In this document: in pieces, positions 26,085 to 34,106 of the stretch
Numbering within the stretch: position 1 is the stretch's first letter
Layout: each line of letters opens with the position of its first letter
Origin: JAXLVB01 sp046329195
GTDB taxonomy: Bacteria > Bacteroidota > Bacteroidia > Cytophagales > Spirosomataceae
Direction: 5' to 3'
Length of the DNA: 64,000 bases
Assembly (NCBI GenBank): GCA_046329195.1
Contig: JAXLVB010000003.1
Coordinates: 558,001 to 622,000 of the forward strand
The notes under the pieces: model-generated
Databases searched by the model: none
Told to the model about the DNA's origin: nothing
The model's input: the letters and a program-made list of their open reading frames with translations, nothing else
Made by a program: the position numbers and the translations under genes

Positions 26085-27197
26085 TTATACCGTAATCTTT
26101 CTCTTTCGGCCAAGCACCTGCCAAGTCTGATTCACTACCTGATTTTGAACCACATACGCCTCGTCGTATAGGTTCACAGTAGGGCATACGTGGTAGGGTA
26201 CGCCATACAGCACATCTCCCACTTGCAGGGCATCCCAATCCTCCACCCGTAATACGCCATGCTCTTCGCTTTGGCTGAGGAGTTCGTAGTTGGTAAGGTT
26301 CAAAAAACGAATCCGTTTTTGAATCGGGTTTTCGGCAGCTATGGCTTTATGCCCCATGTCTATGGTGACCAAGCCGGGAGCGGGTTTTGAAATCACCCGA
26401 GTCAAGATAAGGGCAGCGTATTCAAACGGCTGTTCGGTCAGCACATCGCCATAGCCCCAATCCCACAACACACAGGTACCCGGACTACAATACGCTTCAG
26501 TACGCAAGGCATGAGTAGTAAAGGCTGGCGTTCCGCCTGCAATGACCATCGGAACGGCCTGGCCCGCTTCGGCAAGGTGATTCACTAAGTCGGTGACACT
26601 ACCAAAGCCGTCATCAATTTTCTGCTTGCGAACATCAAAGTCGGTATCACGAATGTGCCCGTCATAGACATGGAAGCCATGAAGCTTCACGTTGGGTAAT
26701 GTATTAACTGCCTGATAAAGCTCAAACAACGCCTTATTGACAGGATGCCCCGAACGCTCCATGCCGTTGTTAACATCAATCAATACATCAGCTACCAAGC
26801 CATGTTCAGCAAACACCGCCTGATGCGCCTCTGCCGAAGCCCAGCAATCCACCAACGATGCCATAAACACGTCGGGATACTGCTGTCGTAATTGCACCAA
26901 GCGTTCGATTTTGGGTCCTACCAATTGATGAGCCACAATCAAAAAGTTAGCACCTGCCATCGATGTCATTTCGGCTTCGGCAACGGTAGCGCATTTAAAC
27001 TTAGTAATCCCTGCGGCCAGCATCAATTTGACTACTTCGGGCATTTTGTTGGTTTTGACGTGCGTCATTAGGCGCTCTTGTCCGCCCGCAATCTCAATCA
27101 TGCGCCGAATGTTACGCTGCACTCGCTCTTTATAAATCAACAACGACGGAGAATCCAGCGTAGCTACATTTTCTATTTCGTACCAAAGGGGTTGCAT
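26085..27197 (-). CDS. D-serine dehydratase / D-threonine aldolase family PLP enzyme
   Basis: A 370-residue fold-type III PLP enzyme (alanine-racemase-like barrel). The PLP lysine is expected at Lys48 in THVKTNK. The C-terminal VPYHVCPTVNL gives His336-x-Cys338, a metal-ligand pair known from eukaryotic DSD1 D-serine dehydratase, where the D-threonine aldolase of Alcaligenes has His-x-Asp. I therefore lean to D-serine or D-threonine breakdown without choosing. Cytoplasmic, no signal. Upstream lie two repeat elements (27249-27276 and 27341-27412). Confidence 0.85.
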   Translation of the reverse strand: MQPLWYEIENVATLDSPSLLIYKERVQRNIRRMIEIAGGQERLMTHVKTNKMPEVVKLMLAAGITKFKCATVAEAEMTSMAGANFLIVAHQLVGPKIERLVQLRQQYPDVFMASLVDCWASAEAHQAVFAEHGLVADVLIDVNNGMERSGHPVNKALFELYQAVNTLPNVKLHGFHVYDGHIRDTDFDVRKQKIDDGFGSVTDLVNHLAEAGQAVPMVIAGGTPAFTTHALRTEAYCSPGTCVLWDWGYGDVLTEQPFEYAALILTRVISKPAPGLVTIDMGHKAIAAENPIQKRIRFLNLTNYELLSQSEEHGVLRVEDWDALQVGDVLYGVPYHVCPTVNLYDEAYVVQNQVVNQTWQVLGRKRKITV

Positions 27198-27248
27198 AGG
27201 TGTGGGGTTTTAATACAAATAATTATTCTCTCCGCCTTTTGTGAAAAC

Positions 27249-27276
27249 ACGCTTGCAGTCGCTGGTGTACAAGCGA
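27249..27276. repeat. Palindromic ACAAGCG/CGCTTGT repeat, single copy
   Basis: CGCTTG (27250-27255) and CAAGCG (27270-27275) frame GCTGGTGTA, like the unit in the 40.6-kb cluster (CGCTTGTACCAGTGGC). It lies 52 bp before the PLP enzyme gene on the upstream side. Confidence 0.4.
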
Positions 27277-27340
27277 AGAAGTTTGCACTAGTTAGTTCAA
27301 TAAATTCTTGTTAGTGCAGAGCTTACGAACAACAAATACC

Positions 27341-27412
27341 CCAGTGTTTTTGGTTGTTTCCAACCGAAACGGAGCTTCTTAAAAAGGAGTATTCTAAAAG
27401 GTTAAAACAGGT
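27341..27412. repeat. Intergenic repeat family, copy A
   Basis: It contains CCAGTG, then GTTTCCAACCGAAAC, then GCTTCT, and ends GTTAAAACAGG. Copies B (32164) and C (45870) share the same order of blocks. The core GTTTC-CAACC-GAAAC can fold on itself. All three copies lie between two minus-strand genes. Confidence 0.75.
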
Positions 27413-27431
27413 AAATACTAAAGTTGTCTTT

Positions 27432-27809
27432 TTACAACCTTAAAAACAAATTTGTAATGTATTTCCAGCCAAATTTTAAAATCTCAAAACCTCCTAAAAG
27501 CCAGAATGCTGTTAGGAGTATGATAAAGCCTAGTATTTTTTTTGCATACCAGTAAAGATACCAATTTCTTTTTTTTCTAAAACATCCAAACCAGTGTTCC
27601 TGTGGTTCAGGGAGATACCATTTAGCGCTACAAGTCTTGCACTCAAAAATATCAACGAAATACTCATTTTGAGCATCTATACTATCATTCAAAAATCTAT
27701 GCTCAAGATTTCGAAAAAAACTACTTTCCAGAAGTAATTCCTTCAAACGACTGTTTTCTTGGGCTGAGTTAAAACTTTTTACCTTATAGTTATCGCAAAT
27801 CTGGCACAT
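27432..27809 (-). CDS. Small membrane protein with two CxxC pairs
   Basis: A 125-residue protein of unknown function. It begins MCQICDNY (CxxC) and has a second CxxC in FECKTCSAKWYLPEPQEHW; the four Cys could form a zinc ribbon. A transmembrane helix follows at about 88-108 (ILGFIILLTAFWLLGGFEIL). It starts 12 bp after the diheme cytochrome gene on the same strand, so it is probably co-transcribed. Base composition is AT-richer than that of the cytochrome. Confidence 0.65.
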   Translation of the reverse strand: MCQICDNYKVKSFNSAQENSRLKELLLESSFFRNLEHRFLNDSIDAQNEYFVDIFECKTCSAKWYLPEPQEHWFGCFRKKRNWYLYWYAKKILGFIILLTAFWLLGGFEILKFGWKYITNLFLRL

Positions 27810-27821
27810 TATCTCTCATTG

Positions 27822-28937
27822 TTAATAAGGCATCGCCTTAATCCATTCTCGAATCAGGGCAATACCTTCTTTATGTGCTACTTTTCGACCTAACTCAGGC
27901 ATCATCACGCCGGGGTCGGTTGACTCCATTCGATACAGCAAAATAGACTCGTCGGGTTTGCCGGGCTCAATGCCGTACTTTCTGTCACCAGAGCCACGCC
28001 CTGCGGCTACAGGAGTTTTGTGAATACCCAGTGCCGTGGCATCCTTTGTGTAGAGATTCAGCAACAAACCCGAGGTACTAGCCGGTCCTCCCTCTCGGTG
28101 GCAATGGGCGCAATTGATGTCCAACCAAATCCGAGCTCGTTCGTCGAGGGTGCCGGTTTCAGGTTTGTTCCAGACAGGTGCTTTGGGGCAGTCTTTCAAG
28201 GCTGGTAGGTTGGTAATTAGCCCCAATTGCTGCCAATGCGTGAGCTGATTGGTCGTTCCTTCGGCATAGGTAAATTCTCCATTGAGTTGCCGCACCGAAG
28301 GTCCAATCGGTGTCATCACTTCGTTGCGATTATGACAACCCTTACACTGATTTACGTTGGGCATCACGTAATGTTGCTTGCGTTTTTTGCCTTCGGCATC
28401 CACGTAACTAATGTCTCGTTCGTCGCCAGCTACTTCGAGGGTTGCCTCAGTTTGTCCGTCGTTCCAAACGTATTCAAGGGCTTTCCAGCCATTGGGTTCA
28501 TGCAACAACAGGCGGGTTTCCATCAGTTTGCGTCCCTTATCAGACGAACGAAAATCGTTCGGAAAGTAAAACGTTTTTATCAATATCGTACCCACTGGAA
28601 AATCAAGCACTTCAGTCGCATTGTAAGGGACGGTGGCTCCCTCTGGTAATTTCACAAAACGCAGTTTTTCGGCATAATCCGAAAAAAGAGGAGTGTTCAG
28701 CGCATACGGCACTACGCCTTTGGCGGGTTGTTGCAAGGCCAACGCCCCCTCAAAAAAACCGTATTCCGACAAGGTCATCTTGGGCGAAGCGGTTTCGGGC
28801 AAGCGGTAGGTCTGTGCTACTATCAATACCCCAAAGGCAAGGATGGTAGAGCGAAAACCTGTTTTTTTTATGGCAAACAAGCCCGACCAAACGAAGACCA
28901 AGCGAAACTTTTCTCTCAGGACTTTTGTAACAAACAT
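27822..28937 (-). CDS. Diheme c-type cytochrome (SO2930 type)
   Basis: A 371-residue exported protein. An N-terminal membrane anchor is seen at about 29-46 (STILAFGVLIVAQTY). Two heme-binding CxxCH motifs are present, CKGCH and CAHCH, separated by about 77 residues. The body contains LSEYGFFEGALALQQPAKGV and TPLFSDYAEKLRFVKLPEG, the family signature seen in SO2930-like diheme cytochromes (known family). It probably serves in periplasmic electron transfer; the partner is unknown. It is divergent from the SDR gene at 28998. Confidence 0.85.
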   Translation of the reverse strand: MFVTKVLREKFRLVFVWSGLFAIKKTGFRSTILAFGVLIVAQTYRLPETASPKMTLSEYGFFEGALALQQPAKGVVPYALNTPLFSDYAEKLRFVKLPEGATVPYNATEVLDFPVGTILIKTFYFPNDFRSSDKGRKLMETRLLLHEPNGWKALEYVWNDGQTEATLEVAGDERDISYVDAEGKKRKQHYVMPNVNQCKGCHNRNEVMTPIGPSVRQLNGEFTYAEGTTNQLTHWQQLGLITNLPALKDCPKAPVWNKPETGTLDERARIWLDINCAHCHREGGPASTSGLLLNLYTKDATALGIHKTPVAAGRGSGDRKYGIEPGKPDESILLYRMESTDPGVMMPELGRKVAHKEGIALIREWIKAMPY

Positions 28938-28997
28938 ACCGACTATGGTGTTGATGAACTAACAAAACCTTACTGCCTGTAAAGGTAGAAATTTTCA

Positions 28998-29807
28998 ATG
29001 AATCGAATAAGTATCATCGGATGTGGTTGGCTAGGTTTACCATTAGGCAGGCATTTGGTTCGTGAAGGCTATCAAGTAACGGGCAGCACTACTTCAGCTG
29101 GCAAAATGGACTTGCTTCGTCAGGCGGGCATTCATCCTGTTTTATTGAAGTTTTCGCCCGAACCTCAAGGCAATTTACAAACCTTACTTGAGGCCGACGT
29201 AGTCATTATTAGTATTCCGCCTCGGGCTGGTCAGTATGGTGATGCGTTTCATCCGCAACAGATACAGTTCTTGGCAGAAGCCTTACAAGGCCATGCAAAC
29301 CTCCACCTCCTCTACATCAGCTCGACTTCGGTCTATCCAGAAACAAATCGAGAACTGACCGAAACTGACGAAGTAATCGCTGAAGCGCCGCTGATTCAGG
29401 CTGAACATGTATTAAAACAAACAGGGCTTCCGCTGACTATTTTGCGCTGTGGCGGTCTCATGGGCGAGCAGCGGATTCCGGGCAAATACTTCATTGGCAA
29501 AACCGTTACGACGGGCAACATTCCAGTGAATTTTGTTCATCAAGACGACGTAATCGGTATCATTACTCAGGTGCTAAAACAAAACGTCTGGAACGAAACC
29601 TTCAACGTGGTAGCACCCGAACACCCCATTCGTCGAGACATTTATTTAAAAAATGCTCAAGATTTTGGATGGCAAGTACCTGAATTTCAGGAAACTACTA
29701 ACACTCAACCATTCAAAATTATTAATTCTGATAAGCTTATCACAAAATTAGGGTACCGTTTCCGATACCCTAATCCGTTGTATTTTACGTATCAGCCAAC
29801 GCCTTAG
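28998..29807 (+). CDS. SDR/NAD-dependent epimerase family protein
   Basis: A 269-residue Rossmann-fold protein of the extended SDR group. It has the nucleotide loop GCGWLGLPLGRHLVREGYQV, the mid-chain SSTSVYPE and the later GGLMGEQRIPGKYFIGKTV. The usual catalytic YxxxK is not obvious, so this may be an NAD(P)-binding protein of the YeeZ group (known to lack the active Tyr). Its end overlaps the MerC gene tail-to-tail by four bases. Confidence 0.85.
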   Translation: MNRISIIGCGWLGLPLGRHLVREGYQVTGSTTSAGKMDLLRQAGIHPVLLKFSPEPQGNLQTLLEADVVIISIPPRAGQYGDAFHPQQIQFLAEALQGHANLHLLYISSTSVYPETNRELTETDEVIAEAPLIQAEHVLKQTGLPLTILRCGGLMGEQRIPGKYFIGKTVTTGNIPVNFVHQDDVIGIITQVLKQNVWNETFNVVAPEHPIRRDIYLKNAQDFGWQVPEFQETTNTQPFKIINSDKLITKLGYRFRYPNPLYFTYQPTP

Positions 29808-30193
29808 TGCGCATGACCACAGGCACAAGCTTTGTTGTAACGCCAGTTGAAGTAATAGGCTACGGCAATGCCCAATCCGCTCAAGGGCGAGGCGATGAGT
29901 TCGTAAGCTTCGCCCAGTACTAAGACTTCGAGCAGTTTGATGCCGATACTCGCTGCCAACAGTATCAAGGGTAACCGCTGATGATGCTTGCGGAAGTCTA
30001 AAAACAACAACACTCCTGCCAAGAGCCAACTACCACCCAACACATACAGCTCGGTTTCGTGGTCGGCCAAAAAGCTACTGCCAACAAAGGGCAGCAAGGT
30101 AATCAATACCGGCATAGCCAAGCAATGAATAGCACAAGCTACCGAGAGCCAAAAGCCGATTTTTTCGAGTTGGGTTGACGCAGTCTGGTTCAT
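29804..30193 (-). CDS. MerC-domain membrane protein
   Basis: A 129-residue membrane protein. I start it at 30193 (MNQTASTQLEKIGF), because the frame above it lies over a possible operator and looks non-coding. The first helix carries the MerC motif SVACAIHCLAMPVL with two cysteines, followed by three more transmembrane segments and a C-terminal CACGHAH. MerC-family proteins are associated with mercury or other metal ion uptake (known). A regulatory palindrome lies 43 bp upstream, suggesting metal-dependent control. Confidence 0.88.
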   Translation of the reverse strand: MNQTASTQLEKIGFWLSVACAIHCLAMPVLITLLPFVGSSFLADHETELYVLGGSWLLAGVLLFLDFRKHHQRLPLILLAASIGIKLLEVLVLGEAYELIASPLSGLGIAVAYYFNWRYNKACACGHAH

Positions 30194-30235
30194 CACAAGA
30201 GTAATTAATGCAACAATGTGGCAAATATACATCTT

Positions 30236-30252
30236 TTGCAACATAATTGCAA
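30236..30252 (-). promoter_or_regulatory. Possible Fur/Zur-family operator
   Basis: TTGCAA-CATAA-TTGCAA is a 17-bp double palindrome centred 51 bp upstream of the MerC start. Its length and symmetry are typical of Fur/Zur-type sites, which often sit before metal-transport genes (inference; no regulator gene is in this window). Confidence 0.45.
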
Positions 30253-30258
30253 CTACTC

Positions 30259-30861
30259 CTATTGACGACGTTTCAGGATACGGCACGTCCAGGTTTCGCC
30301 TTTGATATTGATGACGGTGTTTTCATCCACAAAATCATACTCAGTGTTGAGTTCTTGCCAAATATCTTGCGCCTTTACCAACAACGAAATCAAAAAGAAC
30401 CCTTCCGGCTCCAGATAGGCCTCCAAGCGATTCAACAACTTGAGTGGTGCTTTTGAGAAATACAAGGCTTCGTTGATGACGATGATGTCGTATTTTCCAT
30501 CGGGCACGTACTTATCCATATCGCCTTGTTGGAAAATCGTTTTTTCGTCGCCACGTTTTTGGTTGCCCATGTTGGCGGCTTCGTCCGAGAGGTCCACACC
30601 TACGTAGCGACTGTAATTTTGCTTTTGTAGCGCATCATTCAGAATCCCCTCGCCAGCGCCTAAATCCAGCACTTTGGCATTGGGCTTGAGGTAACGAATA
30701 TAGCCTGCCATCACAAAATGGTGCCCTTGTTCGTCGAGACGACCCAGCCAATCCCAGCCGCCGTGTTTGTATTGATAGTTGAGTTTTGTACGATAATCCC
30801 GTAGGACTTTGCGCTTGAAAAGATAGACTAGTTTGTCAATAAGCGATTCTTTTTCAGCCAT
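30259..30861 (-). CDS. Class I SAM-dependent methyltransferase
   Basis: A 200-residue methyltransferase. Motif I is VLDLGAGEGILNDALQ, motif II lies near RYVGVDLSDEAANMG and motif IV is YDIIVINEALYFS. The N-terminal 45 residues are basic (VYLFKRKVLRDYRTKLNYQY), possibly for substrate or membrane contact. The acceptor is unknown. It lies upstream of MerC on the same strand, but the operator-like site between the two suggests separate transcription of MerC. Confidence 0.9.
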   Translation of the reverse strand: MAEKESLIDKLVYLFKRKVLRDYRTKLNYQYKHGGWDWLGRLDEQGHHFVMAGYIRYLKPNAKVLDLGAGEGILNDALQKQNYSRYVGVDLSDEAANMGNQKRGDEKTIFQQGDMDKYVPDGKYDIIVINEALYFSKAPLKLLNRLEAYLEPEGFFLISLLVKAQDIWQELNTEYDFVDENTVINIKGETWTCRILKRRQ

Positions 30862-30965
30862 TTGAAGTAATGGATTTAGTCATTGAAGCGGCAAAGATAC
30901 AAGGATTGGCTGTGAATCAGTAACTTTTTGATGATTGTTGTGGAGGAGAGTTATCGAACCTGATT

Positions 30966-31000
30966 CAAAAAAATAGCGTAGCATGGCGTCATGCTACGCT
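30966..31000 (-). terminator. Strong intrinsic terminator
   Basis: AGCGTAGCATG (30975-30985) and CATGCTACGCT (30990-31000) make a perfect 11-bp stem with a GCGT loop. On the minus strand it is followed by ATTTTTTTG. It could end the Crp-like gene transcript (268 bp away) or a small RNA. Confidence 0.8.
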
Positions 31001-31200
31001 TATTCATATATAAAAAGGGAGGAAAACAGCTAACTACTGACAGTGGCGGCTGTTTAAGTAGAAATTCAAAACATCAGCGAATTGAGTATCGTGATGGAGG
31101 GTTGAATAGAGAGAAAGCGTGCAGTTGTTCGGAACATTGTCAATGCGTTAATTCCATGGCCTTTATGATGCAAGTTTAAGGCAAGAAGCGTTTACCGAAT

Positions 31201-31236
31201 TTGATAAATATCAAAAAATGACTTGACATTTATCAA
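31201..31236. promoter_or_regulatory. Paired FNR/CRP-like boxes
   Basis: TTGATAAATATCAA (31201-31214) is an exact TTGAT-N4-ATCAA match. TTGACATTTATCAA (31223-31236) differs by one base. Centres are 22 bp apart, two helical turns, so the two dimers would bind the same face. They lie just past the 3' end of a Crp/Fnr-type regulator gene. Confidence 0.5.
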
Positions 31237-31267
31237 AATCGCTCATTTGTTCCAAAATTTTCCATGT

Positions 31268-31846
31268 TCATTGCTTTTTCTGGGCGATTTCGGCCCGAAC
31301 TCGGCTCAAAGTGGCCAAATCCATGCCCAAATAAGAAGCGATATGACCCTGTGGCGCACGAGATACAATGTGCGAGAAGGTTTCGAGCAAGCGTAAATAG
31401 CGCTGTTTTACGTTCACTCGGCGCAGTACTCGTGCTCGTTCTTCGTAGCGGAGCAGGTAAACTTCCGTAATGCGAAGTCGGAGCAAGGCCAAGTCATGGT
31501 ATTGCTGCTGGAGTCTTAGTAATCCTTGGGCATCTATTTCCCAAAGTACAGAGTCTTCAACGGTTTCCATAACTTCGGGCGAAGGAATCTGATGAAACAA
31601 ACTATTAGGCTGAGTTGCCGCATCATTTTCAGCCACAATCCAAGAGGTAATGTCACGTCCTTTTTCGTCGTAATAAAAGCTACGAACCATCCCAGACTCT
31701 ACCACATAAATTTTGTTACAAATCTCCCCAATGCTCAAGAGTTGGTGCTGAACCTTGTATTTTCGACGTTTGGCAATTGTTAGAAAATCTTGCTTTGTTT
31801 GGTCAGATAGGGGATAAATAGAATCGAAAAAATCAAATAAATACAT
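31268..31846 (-). CDS. Crp/Fnr family transcriptional regulator
   Basis: A 192-residue regulator. Residues about 10-110 are the cyclic-nucleotide-type beta roll (SIGEICNKIYVVESGMVRSF); a long dimer helix follows; a C-terminal winged helix contains HIASYLGMDLATLSRVRAEI, with Ser and Arg in the recognition helix as in FNR-type readers. It has only one cysteine, so it is not an Fe-S oxygen sensor of the classic FNR kind. It may read the TTGAT-type boxes next to its own 3' end (inference). Confidence 0.92.
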   Translation of the reverse strand: MYLFDFFDSIYPLSDQTKQDFLTIAKRRKYKVQHQLLSIGEICNKIYVVESGMVRSFYYDEKGRDITSWIVAENDAATQPNSLFHQIPSPEVMETVEDSVLWEIDAQGLLRLQQQYHDLALLRLRITEVYLLRYEERARVLRRVNVKQRYLRLLETFSHIVSRAPQGHIASYLGMDLATLSRVRAEIAQKKQ

Positions 31847-32009
31847 CTTGCAATAGGTGTGTCTATGAAAACAATAATATCATTCACAAGATAAGCAAAG
31901 GCAAGAATTCAGCACAACTATCATCTGATAATTTTGTGGGAATGGAGGGATTACTGCTACTACATACTATGAGGTTTGCGCCTGATAGTGTGTAACTACT
32001 TACAAAATG

Positions 32010-32100
32010 GTTTAAACTTCTCAAGTTTAAAAAGAAAAAATCCCGCTATATTTTTCTCAATTGAGGTTTTACTTTAGAGCTGTTTAAACTTTTTAAGTTA
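32010..32100. repeat. Direct repeats GTTTAAACTTYTYAAGTT
   Basis: GTTTAAACTTCTCAAGTT and GTTTAAACTTTTTAAGTT start 72 bp apart (32010 and 32083), each partly palindromic, with CTCAATTGAG midway (32056-32065). The group lies upstream of the Crp-like gene and could be an operator array. Confidence 0.45.
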
Positions 32101-32163
32101 CGAGTCCATTTTATCTTGTTATGTGTTGATTGGAAACAACTCGGTTGGACAAACCAACACCAC

Positions 32164-32250
32164 TCCACTGGTGGTTTCAGTCGTTTCCAACCGAAACGAG
32201 GCTTCTAAAAGCATGATAATAAAGGTTCTCTCCGAACGTTAAAACAGGTT
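32164..32250. repeat. Intergenic repeat family, copy B
   Basis: It begins near CCACTGGTGGTTT, has the GTTTCCAACCGAAAC core and GGCTTCT, and ends CGAACGTTAAAACAGG. The upstream 32131-32160 piece also carries an inverted fragment (GGAAACAAC ... CGGTTGG). Confidence 0.75.
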
Positions 32251-32340
32251 CTTTCTCAAAAAAACTTGATATCAAACAAAGGTCTGTGGGAACAACCTTG
32301 TATAATTCTAACAAATTGCTCTTACGAGACGCTTTTGATC

Positions 32341-33123
32341 TTACTCAATCGCCCTATCCAGATGCACGTAGCCACCATCTACATGCATGAGCTGGCCAGT
32401 GGTGTGGCTTGATTTATCGGAGAGCAAAAACGCCACCATATTGGCGATTTCTTCGGCGGTAGTCATACGCTTTTCAAAAGGAATCCTTGAGGTGATTTGC
32501 GCTAACTTTTCGGTAGGATTTGGGAGTGTTTGTATCCATTTGGCATACAAAGGTGTAAAACATTCCGCCACAATGACTGAGTTGACCCGAATGCCGTATT
32601 TCAACAACTCCACGGCCCACTCACGGGTGAGGGCATTGCGGCCGCCGTTCGAAGCGGCATACGCCGAAGTGCCACCCTGACCAGTTTCAGCTGTTTTTGA
32701 GCCAATGTTGACGATGGCCCCCTTCGACTGCTTCAAGTAAGGCAGGGCATGATGTGCCATAAGGTAATAATGCACCAAGTTTTTGTGAACTGATGCCATA
32801 AATGCCTCGTAATTACCCGACTCTAAACCAACGCCATCGTTGACACCAGCGTTGTTGACCAAGCCATCTATGCGACCTAACAGGGTAACTGCTTCTTGCA
32901 CCGCCTTGGCGCACTCGTCGGGTAGGGAGAGTTCGGCAGTGATGCCATGCGCTCTGCCCCCTTTGGCCAGAATGTCTTCTACCGTTTTGGAATTATCGTC
33001 GGCGTTGCGTCCAATAATCACCACAATGGCTCCTTCGGCGGCTAGTACGTGACTAATGCCTTCGCCGATGCCTTTGGCTCCGCCAGTTACTAAAATAACG
33101 TTGTCCTGTAGGTTTAGATTCAT
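32341..33123 (-). CDS. SDR oxidoreductase (probable sugar-acid 4-dehydrogenase)
   Basis: A 260-residue classical short-chain dehydrogenase: TGGAKGIGEGISHVL nucleotide loop, NNAG, Ser in VNIGSKTAE, and the catalytic YAASNGG position (Tyr-x3-Asn where Lys is usual). The start at 33123 is sound. It is the last gene of the lut-FAH cluster. By context it may be the 2-keto-3-deoxy-L-fuconate 4-dehydrogenase. L-fucose dehydrogenase is an alternative. The Asn at the usual Lys place is odd and should temper confidence in activity. Confidence 0.85.
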   Translation of the reverse strand: MNLNLQDNVILVTGGAKGIGEGISHVLAAEGAIVVIIGRNADDNSKTVEDILAKGGRAHGITAELSLPDECAKAVQEAVTLLGRIDGLVNNAGVNDGVGLESGNYEAFMASVHKNLVHYYLMAHHALPYLKQSKGAIVNIGSKTAETGQGGTSAYAASNGGRNALTREWAVELLKYGIRVNSVIVAECFTPLYAKWIQTLPNPTEKLAQITSRIPFEKRMTTAEEIANMVAFLLSDKSSHTTGQLMHVDGGYVHLDRAIE

Positions 33124-33162
33124 GGTTGTGTTCGAGGACGTACAGAGTACGCCTTTTTGATT

Positions 33163-34017
33163 TTATTGAAAATCAACAACTGTTTGTTTTGCTTCGCCGA
33201 GGCCGTCAATGCCTAATTCTACTACGTCGCCAGCACGGAGATAGATAGGGGGCTTAAACCCAAGCCCTACGCCCGCAGGTGTACCTGTAGAGATGATATC
33301 GCCTGGCAATAGGGTCATAAACTGACTAATGTACGACACCAAGAACGGGATTTTGAAAATCAAGTTACTGGTGTTGCCATCTTGCATCATCGTTCCGTTG
33401 ACGCTAAGCCATAAGCGTAGGTTATTGAGGTCGGCAATCTCGTCGGGAGTAACCAAGTAAGGGCCTATGGGTGCGAAGGTATCGCAACCCTTGCCTTTGT
33501 CCCAAGTGCCGCCACGCTCCAACTGAAACTCACGCTCTGACACATCGTTGTGCAAGCAATAACCCGCCACGTAGTTAAGGGCATCTTGTTCTTCGACATA
33601 CCTTGCTTTCTTGCCAATAACCACGGCCAACTCTACTTCCCAGTCAGTTTTGACCGAATTACGAGGAAGCATGATGTCATCAAAAGGCCCAGTGAGTGCT
33701 GTGGTGGACTTAAAAAACAAAACAGGCTCTTTGGGCAAATCCATGTTCGACTCACGAGCGTGGTCGGCGTAGTTGAGTCCTACACAAACCAGCTTAGAGG
33801 GGCGGGCAATCGGCGAAAGGTATTTTTCGATTGGCCCTGTCAAGGGCAGTTGGGCAGCGTTTTGCTCAATGCGCTTGCTAAGTTCGTGCAGGTCTGTTTG
33901 CTCAAAAAAAGCTTCATCGTAGTCGTTAACGAGGCTGCTTACATCGTAGGAGTTGCCATTCAGGATGGCACCTGTTTTAACAGAAGTGTTGCCTGTGGCG
34001 TATCGGAATAGTTTCAT
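33163..34017 (-). CDS. FAH-family hydrolase (probable 2,4-diketo-3-deoxy-L-fuconate hydrolase)
   Basis: A 284-residue fumarylacetoacetate hydrolase family enzyme, cytoplasmic (no signal). Motifs: VCVGLNYADHARESNM, TDWEVELAVVIGKKAR (metal-binding Glu), HNDVSEREFQLERGGTWDKG and PGDIISTGTPAGVG. These Mg-dependent enzymes split acylpyruvates. In the known non-phosphorylated L-fucose pathway the FAH member yields pyruvate and L-lactate, which fits the adjacent LutABC genes. It is paralogous to the FAH half of the gene at 7214. Between lutC and the SDR, on the same strand with gaps of 89 and 39 bp. Confidence 0.9.
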   Translation of the reverse strand: MKLFRYATGNTSVKTGAILNGNSYDVSSLVNDYDEAFFEQTDLHELSKRIEQNAAQLPLTGPIEKYLSPIARPSKLVCVGLNYADHARESNMDLPKEPVLFFKSTTALTGPFDDIMLPRNSVKTDWEVELAVVIGKKARYVEEQDALNYVAGYCLHNDVSEREFQLERGGTWDKGKGCDTFAPIGPYLVTPDEIADLNNLRLWLSVNGTMMQDGNTSNLIFKIPFLVSYISQFMTLLPGDIISTGTPAGVGLGFKPPIYLRAGDVVELGIDGLGEAKQTVVDFQ

Positions 34018-34106
34018 AGTTGGGTTTAAAGATTAGCGTCAAATGGCATTTGATGTGCCAAAGTTAGAACAATTATCAGATTGAGCATGGGTTAATAGGT
34101 CTGAAA

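Larger units (their letters stand above)
30862..31267. other. 406-bp gap with FNR-like boxes, terminator and candidate small RNA
   Basis: No good frame is present on either strand; a 62-codon plus-strand frame (30991-31179) begins inside the terminator hairpin. On the minus strand the region reads, in order, two FNR-like boxes (31223-31236, 31201-31214), about 200 bp of non-coding sequence, and an intrinsic terminator (31000-30966). That is the layout of a small RNA gene. Confidence 0.45.
31847..32340. other. 494-bp gap with direct repeats and repeat copy B
   Basis: It lies between the SDR gene end and the Crp-like gene start, both on the minus strand. It contains the GTTTAAACTT direct repeats (32010-32029, 32082-32100) and repeat family copy B at 32164-32250. 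No gene. Confidence 0.6.

Noticed and set aside
30991..31179. 62-codon plus-strand frame
   Set aside because: Its ATG lies in the right arm of a perfect terminator hairpin and the sequence has no family resemblance.
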